64,000 nucleotides of DNA from Spirodela intermedia. Taxonomy: Eukaryota > Streptophyta > Magnoliopsida > Alismatales > Araceae. The DNA lies in NCBI GenBank assembly GCA_902729315.2, contig LR746264.1:11005878-11069877 (forward strand), in the 5' to 3' direction. A model generated the notes under the pieces. The model saw nothing but the letters and a program-made list of their open reading frames with translations. It searched no databases and was not told where the DNA came from. Position numbers and translations under genes: made by a program. This document shows, piece by piece, positions 48,835 to 61,700 of this stretch; position 1 is the first letter of the stretch; each line of letters begins with the position of its first letter.

Positions 48835-49352
48835 TTCTGTGTCTCTGTGTCCTGCGTTTGGGTTACCCGTGCATGCAGTTTACATGCGTAGGCGTGTGCA
48901 GTTTGCTCAGATCCGATGGCCTGATCTTCAGAAAAACCGGGTAACGCAGAGCCCAGCTGAGAAAAACCTAGCTGGTTCTACACTCTGTCTAGCTTTCCAA
49001 AATCCCTGGGTATCATCGATGTCTAGCTCTCGTGCGCAGTGATATTGTCCAGGAATTTCTCAATTTATTTCCATATCTCTCCTTCGCATATTCGATTCAA
49101 AATTGCCCCGAAAATTCTCTTCGTCTCATTCACCCTCTTATTCTCATACACACAAGGGGTTGCCTAAAATTTCATGTATTCAGTAAACATAATATACATT
49201 CCATCATAGCTACGCCCATCCATATGGATCGATGAAGGGCCGACCCAATAATGGGACCTTTCTAATGCCTCGTGATGGAAATGATGGAATGTTCACAGTA
49301 GCTGGATGCGGTCGGACACAATCCTGGGATTTTGTAGGTTTATTAATCAGGG

Positions 49353-49383
<31 letters not shown>

Positions 49384-50029
49384 TGGTGGCGGATAAAAAT
49401 TGAAATGGGACCGCCGGTGCAGCCAGTCACGCACCACTATTAGGTCTGCCCCTTTGACCCACCTTCATTCAGTCTCCCCAGGATGGGTAGGGACGGGTCT
49501 CTTAATGACTTGCTGCTGGTCGCCAACTAGAGCGGCTTCAGAAAAACATCATAATCTCCATTCATCATGTTGGGCTCCCCTCTTGTCGCTTTGCCGCAGA
49601 CTTCTGTCGGAAACTAATGGCACCCTGCACCCTCTCATTTCCCAATCGCCGGAAGGAAAGGGCAGAAGGCCATCGTTGTTCATGCCATCATCGGCTCCCA
49701 CAACCCCGAGTTATACTCGCCCGTCTTCCTATCTCTCTAAATGATCGGCAAGGCATGGTAATTGACCAACTTTTCCCCAACGGGGTAGAACTTTTTCCCC
49801 GATGTGTTCGCCGTAACGCCGTAACCTGCTCCTGCTCATTTGACGCACTCTCGAGGGGCCTTTCCACTTTTGGTTGCAAACGGATTGAGATGAATCCGTG
49901 TCCTCCTTGGCCTGGCCATCTGTGAGGTCTTAAGCGCTATTGGCGTACTCCTCCCTCACCGACAAACAGCCGGCGAGCGGGTAGGTTGCCGGAGAGCTGC
50001 GACCTCTGGCCTGAAGGGCAAGATAGACG
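48580..50029. other. Intergenic region between inositol kinase and GDSL esterase
   Basis: 1.45 kb. It contains a TCTG/CT compound microsatellite at about 48796-48835 and a (GA)n run at about 49357-49383. Short frames such as 49400-49744 (+) show no family resemblance. It presumably carries the esterase promoter near its right end. Confidence 0.5.
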
Positions 50030-52485
50030 ATGGTGGGTCCTAACCGGCCGTTGTTCGTCCTCTTCGGCTCTTCCATCGTCCAGTACAGCTTCAGTAACTC
50101 CGGCTGGGGCGCTGGACTCGCCGACTTCTATTCCCGCAAGGTTCGGACTTTGAAGGCTCTCTGAATCTTAGTATTCACGTTAATCCACTTTTCTTCTATC
50201 TGCAGTTCACTACCGCCTCCTTCCCTCAACTACCTGCTTGTTACATTGATGCCCATTCTGCAGGCGGACTTCCTCTTGCGGGGATACCAGGGTTGGAACT
50301 CCCGGCGTGCAGTTGAGGTGCTTGACGAGGTGTTCCCCCTGGTAATATCACATGATTTATGGCATCTTGTTCACACCAGCATTTAAATTCATTCGAGGAA
50401 ATGTGCTTGCTAAACCGTTTATCTTGTTTCTGATGAATGGGATTCTCTTAAAACGTTTGGTTCGGTCAGACTTTTGATTGATCGAACTTCTGACACAATC
50501 TTAGCTTGCCTCTAGTGTTAACGGGACTAACCATCAATCAATATATGAAAATCAAAAGGGAAACTAGTTCATCCTCGATTGAGACGTTTATCTACTAAGG
50601 TTTTATCGTCATTTGAGATATTTTCAATCTTTTGCTCTCGTGTTTTACCATCATTTGATTCAGGATGCATCTGTGCAACCCTCCCTGGTGATTGTCTACT
50701 TTGGTGGCAACGATGCAATGGGAGCTCATCCATCTGGTCTGGGACCACACGTGCCCCTTCAAGAATATGTGGAGAACATGAGGAAGATCGCCTATCATCT
50801 CAAGGTGAACTTCAAATGAGCCATCAGTGGGAAGTTTCTGTTTCCTATTGTCTCTATATGCTGTCTGATTCGGTCACGCTGCTTCCAGAGCTTGTCTAGC
50901 ACGATCCGCATCATCTTCCTTAGCTGTCCTCCAGTGAACGAAGAGAAAATCCGGCAGACGAGCAGGTGCAGTGGTACTTCATTTTCTTGGCACTTTGTGC
51001 ATTCGTGGGACCTTTACATTAACCGAGATCCTCTGACAGCCCCTTCCTAAGCCCGCTGCTTCGAACTAATGAGTTTTGCCGACGGTACTCAGAAGCTTGT
51101 ATAGAGCTCTGCAAGGAGATGGATTTGAAGGTTGTCGACCTATGGAATGCGATACAGAGGATAAGTGATTGGGAAAACGTTTGCTTTACGTAAGTTTGCT
51201 TCTTTATTATCAACGGTAAAAATCATCATGTTTTTGCTCTTTTGTCAAGTCTTTTGGCTTTCATTTTAGAGCTTCCTCATACCCGTATCATTGGCTTCAT
51301 CAGTCATCACCTTTATCATTCTATTCCTCCTTTTCTTTGGGATTTCTGCTCTCTGGGCTGTAGTTTAAATACGCGGAATGGCTTGGGGCCAGCTGACTAA
51401 TGAGAAACTCCACACACAGAGTTCATTCCGTTAAATTTCTTCCGTCTACTGGTTTTTAGTGATTGTTGCTAAAATGTTATTGACGGTGAAGAGAGCTAAA
51501 ATGTGCGTGTTTCTTGTCAGTATTAGCGCTGATTAGCTGTGCCTTGTATCCTCTTGGACTATCTCACGCTGCTGCTTTTGTCTAGCTGATTAGATGATGG
51601 AGTGATATTATTCAACTGGATTGTGATCTACCTGTTTCCGGGATTGAATACCAGAGTTTTCAATACCAGATGGGGTGGCGAGGAGTCGTCTAAGATTTCG
51701 GAAGGCTGAGAGAGTACAGTTCTAAGTTTCTCCATTTCTATGCATACACTAGCTTCAAGCTCATCCTCTCATCCCCCTTACAGTCACTTCTCCTATTTTA
51801 CTTTTTTTTATCAAATGGGTCCTCAATTTGGGAACTCTTCTTCCCTGTCCCCTTCATCTAAGGGAAGGTTTATGATCCTGGGTCTGCGAGGCCCAGAGAA
51901 CAGTGGGCGCAGCTAGCCCCCAATCTCTTGGAGCTCTGCTTTCCTTCTTGCGAGGAGATACGGCATTTCAGGCTAGCTAAGGACGGTGTTCGTCCACGTT
52001 GGCCTGGAGTTGCCGCCGACCCTTGGAAACCCTTGCCCAGTTATTTCCGATCCCGAAGGTACGTCTCAAAGTAGAGGAAAAATGGAGGGCGCAGGTCGTG
52101 GATGGCGCCCCCAATGGCTTTTCTGTCTGCAGATATATACATAATTATTTATTTATTCTCTCTCAGTTGACTGCGTCTCTGCAGAGACGTGTTTTTCTTT
52201 TTTTGATTCCTGCGGAGAAACTAATGCGGAGCCGAATTTGGCCGTCTGCCACCTGATGCCGTTGGGTGTTCTGCTTCCAGCGACGGGATCCACTTTTCTA
52301 GCGAGGGAAGCAAGGTGGTGGAGAAGGAGATACTGAAGATTCTCAAGGAGGCTGACTGGGAACCGTCCTTGTACTGGAAGTCGCTGCCGACCGAATTTGC
52401 AGAGGACTCGCCCTATGATCTGGTGGCGGTCGATGGGAGATCTACCGTCAACATTTCAGAGATGGTTCTCCACAGGACTCAATGA
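50030..52485 (+). CDS. GDSL-type esterase/lipase, CPRD49-like (253 aa, 6 exons)
   Basis: The product belongs to the SGNH/GDSL hydrolases close to CPRD49 and isoamyl acetate-hydrolysing esterase. It is probably a cytosolic esterase, as no signal peptide is visible. Exons are 50030-50140, 50264-50341, 50664-50804, 50889-50965, 51040-51189 and 52281-52485, all GT-AG and in phase. Block I is LFGSSIVQ with the nucleophile Ser-15. Block III is YFGGNDAMG (Gly-78, Asn-79), and block V is DGIH (Asp-187, His-190). The stretch PSYLVIVYF-like/SGLGPHVPLQEYV and the ending SPYDLVAVDG follow CPRD49 closely. The C-terminus NISEMVLHRTQ is shorter than the usual ...FWEEQW end, so a further small exon or a true truncation is possible. 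The substrate is unknown. Confidence 0.93.
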
Positions 52486-54225
52486 GTGCACCCCGCACCG
52501 CGCCCGCTCCGTAGGAAGAAGGAGATGCTTTAGAGATTCCTCCCAGCGGGTCATTCCGCGTCTGTCACGTCTGAACGGATCGCAGTAACTCTAGTCGTCC
52601 ATCAGTTCTTCTTTCTTCTTGCGCAACATTTGACGTTTGTTTGGATTATTACCCAAAGAGCCCCGCCAGATTCTCTCAGCTACATCCGGTCTGGAGACGG
52701 GCCGTCGACATGATCGCCTCAGTAAGCACGGCCCTTCTGTCTCTGCTCTCGTCTTTCTGCAGGATTCGTGTTATCGGAACTGGGTTTCCCGAGTGGCGTG
52801 CCGAGCGGATGACCCGGTGAGTACATGATGTTCCCACCGTTGGACGTCCCGAGAACTTGAGAGATCACCTTATTCTGCGGCTGAGAATGGATGTTCTTTT
52901 TCTGCCGTGGGCGCCACGCCCTTGGCCGCGGCCGTCGAGCGGTCGGCTTCAGCGGCGCACCTCCAGTGGCCCTCACTGTTCTGTGGGATTTCGATGGCGA
53001 CTCCGGCTGGGTAGCTGAACCGATCCCGACGACGGCGGTAATCGGTCAAGAAGAGGAGGGAGAGGCGTGGGAGCAATCTGCTCGCCCCCCTCCCTGGTCT
53101 TACGAGGCCCTCGGTCAAACCCTAGGTGGGGAGAGATCACATAAGAGGGAGGGAAGCTGACGAGCACCCTTAGACTAATGCGTCAAACAACCCCGCTGAT
53201 TTCAATAGATAAGCCTGTCTATTACAAAGAACCCCAGAACAGAAAGGTTCGGGACGGGTTTCAGCCTGAAAACGATGTGCGAGGAAGAAGGGAGAACAAG
53301 CGAGGGTGAACACAGGAAATACAAAGAGAGGGTAAACAAGATAACCAAGACCTCCCAGGTCTTGGGGTCGCCGATGCGAGATGGCGAGTCTCCAGCTCCG
53401 AATGGAGTTCACGACTTCCCTCTCTCTTTCCACCCAGTCCGCTCGACCCATCTCATAGTCTTAGTAGTGCCTGACTATAGTGTCTCTTCATTCCGCTCCC
53501 CACTCGGGTTGACTTGCTCCGTTACTGGGTTGGACCGATTACTTCGTGACCGCTGCCCCCGCGGGCCCACTTCGGTTGTCAAGGCCTCAACAGCGGCCCC
53601 CTCCCGCGGATACGAAGCAGCAGACGCGCAAGAAGATAACGAGGAGGGAAGCCTGTGGATGGCGGAGGATGGGATAAACGTGAGGCGGTCTGCGCCGCCG
53701 CCTCTCAGGGAGAAAGAGGGTCAACTGCTACCGGGCTCGTCGCAGAAAAGCCGAAAATGAGGGGAGATCGTCGGAAAAGAAACGTGGGGAAGGCAGCGGC
53801 GCCGGCGTACTGACAAAAAAGGAGCCGAGAGCGCTGCCTGAAAAGCAACGAATGGGCTTCGCTTCACTGCGTTTTAAAAATCTACCCTGATAATATTATA
53901 CTAATTGAGGGGATCAGATTTCCCCGTGCGGGGCTCGTCGCGGGGCGGAGCCGCCCGGAGCGACCAAGTGGCCATCTTTACGACCGTTCGCTCGCCGGCC
54001 CGCAATTGCCTCGCGCTCGCTGGATATATATTGACGTCACTCCGTTCCCATCCGAAGCCCTGCTCCCTTCTTCCTTTCTTGTGAGACTCTTCCCGAACCT
54101 TCCGCCTTACCGCCCCCTCCTCCGCCTTCTTTCCTTCCAGCTCGTACAGCCTCCCCCTCCCCCAAATCAGCGAGGGTCTTGGTCTTGATTAGCTGCTGAC
54201 CCCGCCGAGTGCTAGAGAAAGAAAG
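52486..54225. other. Intergenic region upstream of PDX1
   Basis: 1.74 kb, GC-rich, with overlapping frames on both strands (for example 53275-53760 plus, 52976-52719 and 53451-53170 minus). None resembles a family I know. The minus-strand reading near 53130-52880 has the look of a leader and first exon, but no further exon could be joined. The last 200 bp hold the PDX1 core promoter and leader. Confidence 0.45.
54025..54039 (+). promoter_or_regulatory. PDX1 TATA box overlapping a TGACGTCA site
   Basis: TATATATT (54025-54032) runs into the bZIP palindrome TGACGTCA (54032-54039), about 190 bp before the PDX1 ATG. The position suits a TATA box with a pyrimidine-rich leader. The TGA/CRE-type octamer just downstream is inferred to be regulatory. 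Confidence 0.6.
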
Positions 54226-55167
54226 ATGTCGGGCGACGGCAGCGGGGTGGTCGCCTTGTACGGGAATGGCGCTGCCATCGCCGAGACGACCAAGAAGAGC
54301 ACCTTCTCTGTGAAGGTGGGCCTCGCCCAGATGCTCCGCGGCGGCGTCATCATGGACGTCGTCACCCCCGAGCAGGCTCGGATCGCCGAGGAGGCCGGGG
54401 CCTGCGCCGTCATGGCCCTGGAGCGTGTCCCCGCCGACATCCGCGCTCAGGGCGGCGTCGCGCGCATGAGTGATCCGGGGCTCATCAAGGAGATCAAGCG
54501 CGCCGTCACTATCCCGGTCATGGCCAAGGCCCGGATCGGTCACTTCGTCGAGGCCCAGATCCTGGAGGCCATCGGCGTGGACTATGTCGACGAGAGCGAG
54601 GTGCTCACCCCCGCCGACGACGCCAACCACATCAACAAGCACAACTTCCGCATCCCCTTCGTCTGCGGCTGTCGCGATCTCGGCGAGGCCCTCCGCCGTA
54701 TCCGCGAGGGGGCCGCCATGATCCGTACCAAGGGCGAGGCCGGGACTGGAAACATCATCGAGGCAGTCCGCCACGTCCGCTCTGTGATGGGCAACATCCG
54801 CGTACTCCGCAACATGGATGATGACGAGGTTTTCTCCTTCGCTAAGAGCATAGCCGCTCCCTACGACCTCGTCATGCAGACCAAGCAGTTGGGGCGCCTG
54901 CCGGTCGTCCACTTCGCGGCGGGCGGGGTCGCCACCCCAGCCGATGCCGCCCTGATGATGCAGCTGGGATGCGATGGGGTCTTCGTCGGCTCTGGCATCT
55001 TCAAGAGCGGTGACCCCTCCAAGCGCGCGCGCGCAATTGTCCAGGCAGTCACCCACTACAGCGACCCAGAGATCCTGGCGGACGTCAGCAGCGGGCTGGG
55101 AGAGGCCATGGTCGGCATCAATCTCAACGACGACAAGGTCGAAAGGTTCGCCAGCCGCTCGGAGTAG
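54226..55167 (+). CDS. PDX1: Pyridoxal 5'-phosphate synthase subunit PDX1 (313 aa, single exon)
   Basis: PDX1 condenses ribose 5-phosphate, glyceraldehyde 3-phosphate and ammonia supplied by the glutaminase PDX2 into PLP (vitamin B6), in a cytosolic dodecamer. The frame is complete and intronless, as in Arabidopsis PDX1.1/PDX1.3. Visible motifs are [32 protein letters not shown], the catalytic Lys in [10 protein letters not shown] (Lys-101, equivalent to Lys-98 of PDX1.3), and the second active Lys in [11 protein letters not shown] (Lys-169). The phosphate-binding [19 protein letters not shown] and GVFVGSGIF complete the TIM barrel. All catalytic positions are intact, so this looks like an active isoform rather than the PDX1.2 type. 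Codon use is strongly GC3-biased. The long opposite-strand frame over it is a shadow. Confidence 0.98.
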   Translation: MSGDGSGVVALYGNGAAIAETTKKSTFSVKVGLAQMLRGGVIMDVVTPEQARIAEEAGACAVMALERVPADIRAQGGVARMSDPGLIKEIKRAVTIPVMAKARIGHFVEAQILEAIGVDYVDESEVLTPADDANHINKHNFRIPFVCGCRDLGEALRRIREGAAMIRTKGEAGTGNIIEAVRHVRSVMGNIRVLRNMDDDEVFSFAKSIAAPYDLVMQTKQLGRLPVVHFAAGGVATPADAALMMQLGCDGVFVGSGIFKSGDPSKRARAIVQAVTHYSDPEILADVSSGLGEAMVGINLNDDKVERFASRSE

Positions 55168-58100
55168 GACATGCAGCAGAGGCGGACCAGGAGGAGGAAT
55201 TCATGCGTACAGCCGCCCGCCCATTCCCTTCTCTTCCCCACCTCGTCTCCCTCTTGGGTTGCTCTATCCTCGCGCAGTCGGGTTACCCTTCTCTTCCATC
55301 GTTGCAGCACTTTCATTTAATGTTCTCTTGTTTTCACTTCCTTTTTCTGGTTGTATTCCACACAAATGCCAAACCTATCAGTTTGTTTCTCTGCCGGCGG
55401 GCTGTGTGGCGGGATGCGGCCATATTATACACTGTCTCGCGGATTTCCTCCATCGATTCGTGGCAATTCTCCCCGAATGTATGTGCGTGTTCTTGGCTCG
55501 GACGGGGCATGAGAGGATGGAGCGAGGGGGATTACCAGGGGTGAGTTGTCCTGCTTTGAACGCAGTCGAGGTGTTCGATGGACGTTCTCATTTATGAAAT
55601 GTCATGAGACCGGAGTTTGGTTCCTTATAAATACCACGCCAGAGTTTAGGATTTCCTTGCGGGCTTCTCCCCTGGCTCGATCGGGGCAGCTTGTTCCCGC
55701 GATATACATAGATCGGGGTAAGTAGCTCGAATTCAGCTTGTTTTGCATGCTTCCTTTGGAAGCCATCACGGTCGCCAGCTTCGTCCTCGCAGATGGCAGG
55801 AGATCACCTCCAAACCCCACTCATGGAGCTAACTAATTGTGCCTCGGGCCCCCCTCTCTCAGAGTTCTCAAATCCGTTGGTCTATTTTCAAATGTTCTTT
55901 CCCAAATTCCTTGTCTCCGAGCGAGGGGAAATCTTCGGGGATCAATCCTGAAACTCCGGTCAACGGGAGGTAATCTAATCAAACAGATATCTCTCCTAAA
56001 TGTCGGTTGCTACAGACGCCAAATATCGCCAACTGTTCCTTCCCCCCAGCCATCCGCCAGCCTCTCTCTCTCTCTCTCTCTCTCAACCTCCCGCCCATCC
56101 CCTTCTGTGAAGCGACACTGCTGATGACTCTCGCATTTGGTTTCCATCGAACCAGCGGGCGACTTGGAACCCCAGGCTAGAAGAGATAGATGCCAGAAGG
56201 ACCCACCAGAGAGAGATATGCGATGGCCCACTCCCTCCCTCCCTCCCTCCCTCCCATCCTCCAGTGCCGTGACTGGGTAGACCAGTGTGTGCGTCCAGGA
56301 TCACTAGGTGAAAATAGAACAGTGCGAGTGTCTGTTGCCGCCTCGGCATGTGAGATCCCTCCCCCACACGTTTCTTCCTTGGGTAGCATTCGTTATCGAC
56401 ATGTCCCTTTCAGACAGACCCATAAAACGCGCCGTCGTGGTTAGTCCCGTGCTAATCGTGAAGCACAGCACACTATGATGCAATGAACCCTAAGGTTAAG
56501 GGGGGGTGGTTCGATTTCAGCAGCAGAATCATCTTGCTCGCGTTCGGCAGTCGGCACTCCACCCTTGTGCGGGATGAAGATGTCTATGTGAAATGGATTT
56601 GCGTGTCCGGCGTCCAAAAGGGCTCTGAAATTCATGTATAAGAGAGAAAAGGGTTCCTCATTTTCAACAAGAGAGGACCTGCGATGGGTTTGATCCTCCA
56701 TCCCCATGTGTTCCCGCCGGAAGTTCCTCGCTTGGAGAGGCTTTCCTTCACCTGCTAAGCTGTGCCGACCGCCGGCTGTTCCCGGACTTCACAATGACTG
56801 TGCATCATAGGGGAGATGTAAGAACTACATGACTGGGAGAAATTTAAACTATGTGACCTAGTGTTGAGCCGCAGGGAACAGTGCTTTTGACCTTTTAGAT
56901 CATCACACCGGATATGAGTCGATGAACACTAATGACTTTGCTCTTAAAGTGATGAGACACCTTAGAACCAACTCTTATGATATGTGTGATCCAAATACAT
57001 CAGCCCTTATTTGTAGCCTCAATATGGTTAAACTCTCGGTGTTAATTACTAATTTTGTACATGATCAAATTAAATTTGACTTTATTTCTACAAATTCTTA
57101 ATCTCAATTTTACGATAGATTTCATAATCATTTGTTAAAACTGAATAAATTTTCCCTAATGACTAATTTAACGATACCTTTATAACATATAATTTATATG
57201 TGTCCACATTGAGATCAAATACAATAATCTCTCACTTGGGAAACATGTATATGACAACATGATGTTATATATTATGACCTAATGAGCTTACTAATCATTA
57301 TAATTACTGAAAATATCTCTAACAATTTAGTCTATTATCATCTCAATATAGGACTAAATGAGTTGTTGTCAAATTTATGTGTAACTAAACCCAATATTAA
57401 TCATATATATTGATATAATGAATAATATAGATCAAGTATGTATGTGCAACATAAAAAATACATAAATTATGATTCAAAATATGTATTTCCAACTTACTCT
57501 CTTTATCTTAAATACAGATCAATCGAATGCATTCATAGTGATAACAAATTTAATAGAGTGATAATGCATATAAGAAATAATTGATGGATATATTTACAAT
57601 TGAATGATCATACTAAATACAAAACTTCCACTTAAGTTATATGATCCTTATGAAGAATTACACATGGAAAATTTTAAATAATATTTTCTTAATAAGTGGA
57701 TCTACAACCATGGAGTGTCGTAACATATTATATAAACATTATGAATCTTATTATTTAATAACTAGAAACTTGATGTCTAAATATTTATCACAAGTGCCAT
57801 TATCTATGGTATATTTAATTTATTCTTTTTTGATATCTTTCTACTTATGAGAAATAAAACTTTATAGACCTAATGAAAATTGATATGGTCATCTTCTATC
57901 ATTTAAGTGTAAGCCTCATAGTTTTAAAGGAATACAATATAATCATCTAGAATTTCATTTCTCCTTTCTCTAAAGGATCTCATTAATGACACGAGTTCTT
58001 GAGATTATTAAATTTATTCTTATGAAATAAGAGGCATGATATTATTTTCATATGCGTTTACTTCTCTAATAATATTAAGTAAGAATTGATTGTGATCATT

Positions 58101-58770
58101 GTTACCGATAACAAGAGGAATATAGATATTATATTATTTCAAAATAAAATCTGTAACTTCATTTCTCCTAAAATTTTAGTTTCTTCAAAGAACTAATATT
58201 TTATTGTCTCAAAAAAAACTTTAGTAGTGAGATCATAGTCTTATATCCTTGAAACCTTTCAAGATATCTTATAAAATAACAATTAACAATTAGGGAGTCA
58301 AATTTCCTTTTAGTGAATCTGTAAGGTTTTGACTTTTGCTGGATAACCCTAAATATGTAAATGTGTTAAACCAGACTTTATGCATGCCCTAAACTCCAAA
58401 ACTCATATGAAGTTCAGAGTTGTACATGCAAACCCTATTCTCCCCCTTCGAGATAGATCATTCCTGCCGTTGGTATGCTGGTACTGTCCAAAACGGTTGA
58501 GAGGCTCGGATGCAGCTAGTGGGGTGGTCTACTCTCCGACCGATTCGCTCTCTCGCTCGATTGAAGAGATCCGATAGCGGGAGGAGAACGGCTGCGAAGT
58601 TGCCACGCTTGAATGTTTGCGCTCTCGTGCTCACGGTCCTCCCACCCCCGATTCTCGTACCTGCAGGCAGAGAGGGGGTAATCGGGGGGGACGAGCAGCG
58701 GCTGCAGTGGAACCATACACCATCGTTCCCCTCTCTTTTCCCCCTCCAACCCCCTACCTCCTAACCGAGG
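55168..58770. other. Intergenic region between PDX1 and the plastid ABC1 kinase
   Basis: 3.6 kb. The first part holds the PDX1 3' UTR. A (CT)n run lies at 56061-56084 and a (CCCT)n run at 56231-56255. From about 56820 to 58380 the composition switches to very AT-rich, with no coding frame; it may be old transposon debris, though I see no terminal repeats or element proteins. From 58400 the sequence becomes GC-rich again and should include the promoter and leader of the next gene. Confidence 0.5.
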
Positions 58771-61700
58771 ATGGTAGTGGCAGCATCTGCTCTGCCTTCC
58801 GGGGTTCTGCTTCATCTGTCCTTGTCCTCCTCGTCTTCGGCGGGCATCAGGGCCGTGGTCCGGATGCGCCAGCCGCAAGGACAAGGACAGGGGCAGCGGC
58901 AACAGCGCAGACGAGGGGATTCAGCGACCAATTTGGCGTGGGTTGTACGGCAGGACAAAGAATTTATCGCAAAAATGCTGGAACCGGCCGCGGCACCACT
59001 CAGCCGGCTTCGACATCAAGTCTCCAAGGTGCTGGAGAACTTCTTTTGGTTCCGCTTCCTCGAGGAGGAGGGTGTAGCGCAATGGACTCCACCTTCGTGG
59101 CCCACTCCTTCTTACCCAGGTCTCGTCGCTGCTTCTGGGCCATTACTTAAAGGAACTGTGCCATCCTTCTGTCATTGAAAGGAACTGCGTGCATAGCTGC
59201 TGCTTCTGTGTTAGAGACCCTCGTCGCCACTGAAGCCGTCTCCCACACAACTCTTAGAGGGAATCGCCGTCGTCCTAGAAGAAGTTTCGGCGACCTGCTG
59301 GGCACGAACAGAACAAAGAAAAAGAGCATTCGTGCTCTGGAAGAAAAAGTTAATGACATTATAAGACATATCATTGTAGGCAGGGATTTGAGTAATGTAG
59401 TTCAGTTATGTCCGACTCGCTAGAGGTCTCACCTTTCGGTTAGCACCATAAACGACATCTCCAACTGTTTCTACGGCCAGGAACATCTGTACGATCTATC
59501 CCCCTTTCCTTCAGACGAGGGGGTGCATAAGCTTATCGAGCCTGTGGACACCTTTCTATCTCGCATGTGTTCACAGGTAGAGGTAGCTGGAATCTTACGT
59601 GACATGCGTTTACTTTTATTAGAATCTCATTCTTTTAACCCCTGTATTTGTGGGTTCTTGGCACGATGTTCTAGTGAATAAAGGTTGGTTTACCTCACCC
59701 AGAAGGCAGGAGGAAGCTGTGAAACAATTCTCAGGATGGTCACGAATAATCTTTTAGAGGGAAGTATTGCGGTGTGACCGATGTGGGATAACGCCAGTAG
59801 GCATAAGAGTCAACGAAGTGATTGTATGCATGGGGGTTGCCAACCACAGGTGAGCTGAATATCAGGATTGCTCCAATACAGAGGCCATCGCAATGAATGT
59901 CCCGCAGACCCCAGAGGGAGAACCCTGTGCCCCTGATATATCCTTTTCTTTGAAATTAAAAGGTATGTGAAAAATGTGATTTAGTGTTACCTGTAACTGG
60001 GAGAACTCAAGGCATAGAAGAGCATTGTCAATCAACTTCCATGAATGTACCCTTTTCCATTGGAAGAATGCTGACGCTGGCCTTCAAAGTCCTATTAGTA
60101 ATATTGCCACCTTCTTATCAAATAGCCCAGCTTTTTATATGAACTCTTAACAGCTCTCATTTCCCTTGGGGGGAAAAGTTGTTTCCCATATTATTGAAGA
60201 GTATTCCCTCCTCAAATATGCTCAATTTCTATTTGACCTGAGCATAGTCAAGCCATTGGCTGACATATCTATGAAAGGTACCATTTTTGGAACCGGTAAT
60301 TAATTGTTTCACGTTACATCTTGTTCAAAGATGGAAAAGCGTTGCAGTACAGCATGTGTAGAGAAGGGTGACGCGGATAACTGACCTGGGTTTGCTAGAT
60401 CTCTCCCTGATGAATTATCATCCAGTGAAAATGATTTGAAATTGGAATTTGAATAAGCATATTTTAACCGTGTGTATACATGAACTGTCATTGGAATTAA
60501 AAGATGGTGTATGTGACATTCTTCTGGCAGATCTTTCATAGATTGTGTGAGCAAGGCTCACTGATCACTTGTCCACTGGACAGTAGTAGAGGTCAGCTTA
60601 TGTGGTAGTTCTAACCAACACGCTTAAACAATGGATGATTGCCAAAAAAAAGTAACTCGTATGTGCTGCAAAATAAATGTAGCTTTTCATAATAGTTATG
60701 TTGGATGCCCTGAAGTGTTGGACAATCTGCGGCACACTTCTTTTATTGGCACATATTTTGTCTACCTGTGGAAAATTTGGACAAGATATTTTTGTACATA
60801 AACTGATCAAATAGTGAGAAATGGATGCAAAGTCAATGTTGGCGCGTGCTCATTCAGGGGATTCATAGTATTGTAGTGACCATCAATGGGGTTGATCAAT
60901 AAATAAAAAAACCGTGATGTCTATGGTATCATTGTGAACACCCTTCAGCTAAAAGGTCATCTTATGTCCAAAAGCAGTATGTGTTGAAGATGCTCAAACA
61001 GGCATGCTAATATGGGGATACTATTTTTCATGGTCACTTACGTGGCAAGCATCATCTATGTGCAGGTAGGCTATGAAAGCTTTGGTGTTCTGCACTCTCA
61101 ATGACAGATCATGTTTAGTAGCACAACATGTTGCATCCTTGTGATCAGATTTGTTGACTGGGTGAAGACATTTATCACTGTGGTCAATGCCATGATATAT
61201 TTAACTATTGGTTGTGGATATTTGATGGGGCAAAAGAGAAAGGCCTGTGTCTCTGGAAAATATGCGTGTTCACTAGTCACAGGTTTCCAATTACCCTCAT
61301 AGCACGACCCTTATTTATGTGATGGAGATGGCAAATCAAAGAATACTTGTTACATTCTTCGCTTTTACCTCTCTACTATAATGTTTACGAAGTGAATGTT
61401 GGAACTAATATGCCTGGAAGCTGATGTCTCTGCATAAATGAGGAAGTCAATATAGTATGACCAGAATATTAGGGACAGAACTATTGGGTCAGGTGATTAT
61501 TTATCTGGTTTCATTCCATGAAAGTTCACTTTTGCACCCTTGGAAGGGATCAGACTTGCGTTTGAAGATCATACTTGGGTTATCCTTGCAAAGCAAGGCG
61601 TTATTCTATTTTACCATCCTCAAGTCAAATAAATGAGCTTTCAGAGCCATATAATCCAGAGAACATAGTAGCATATGTAAAATGCTTTGAGATTCTTTTT

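Noticed and set aside
53275-53760. 161-codon plus-strand frame upstream of PDX1
   Set aside because: No family similarity, and it lies in a region with open frames on several strands.
54037-55056. 339-codon minus-strand open frame opposite PDX1
   Set aside because: It mirrors the high-GC3 codons of PDX1 on the other strand and has no family resemblance; PDX1 itself is unambiguous.
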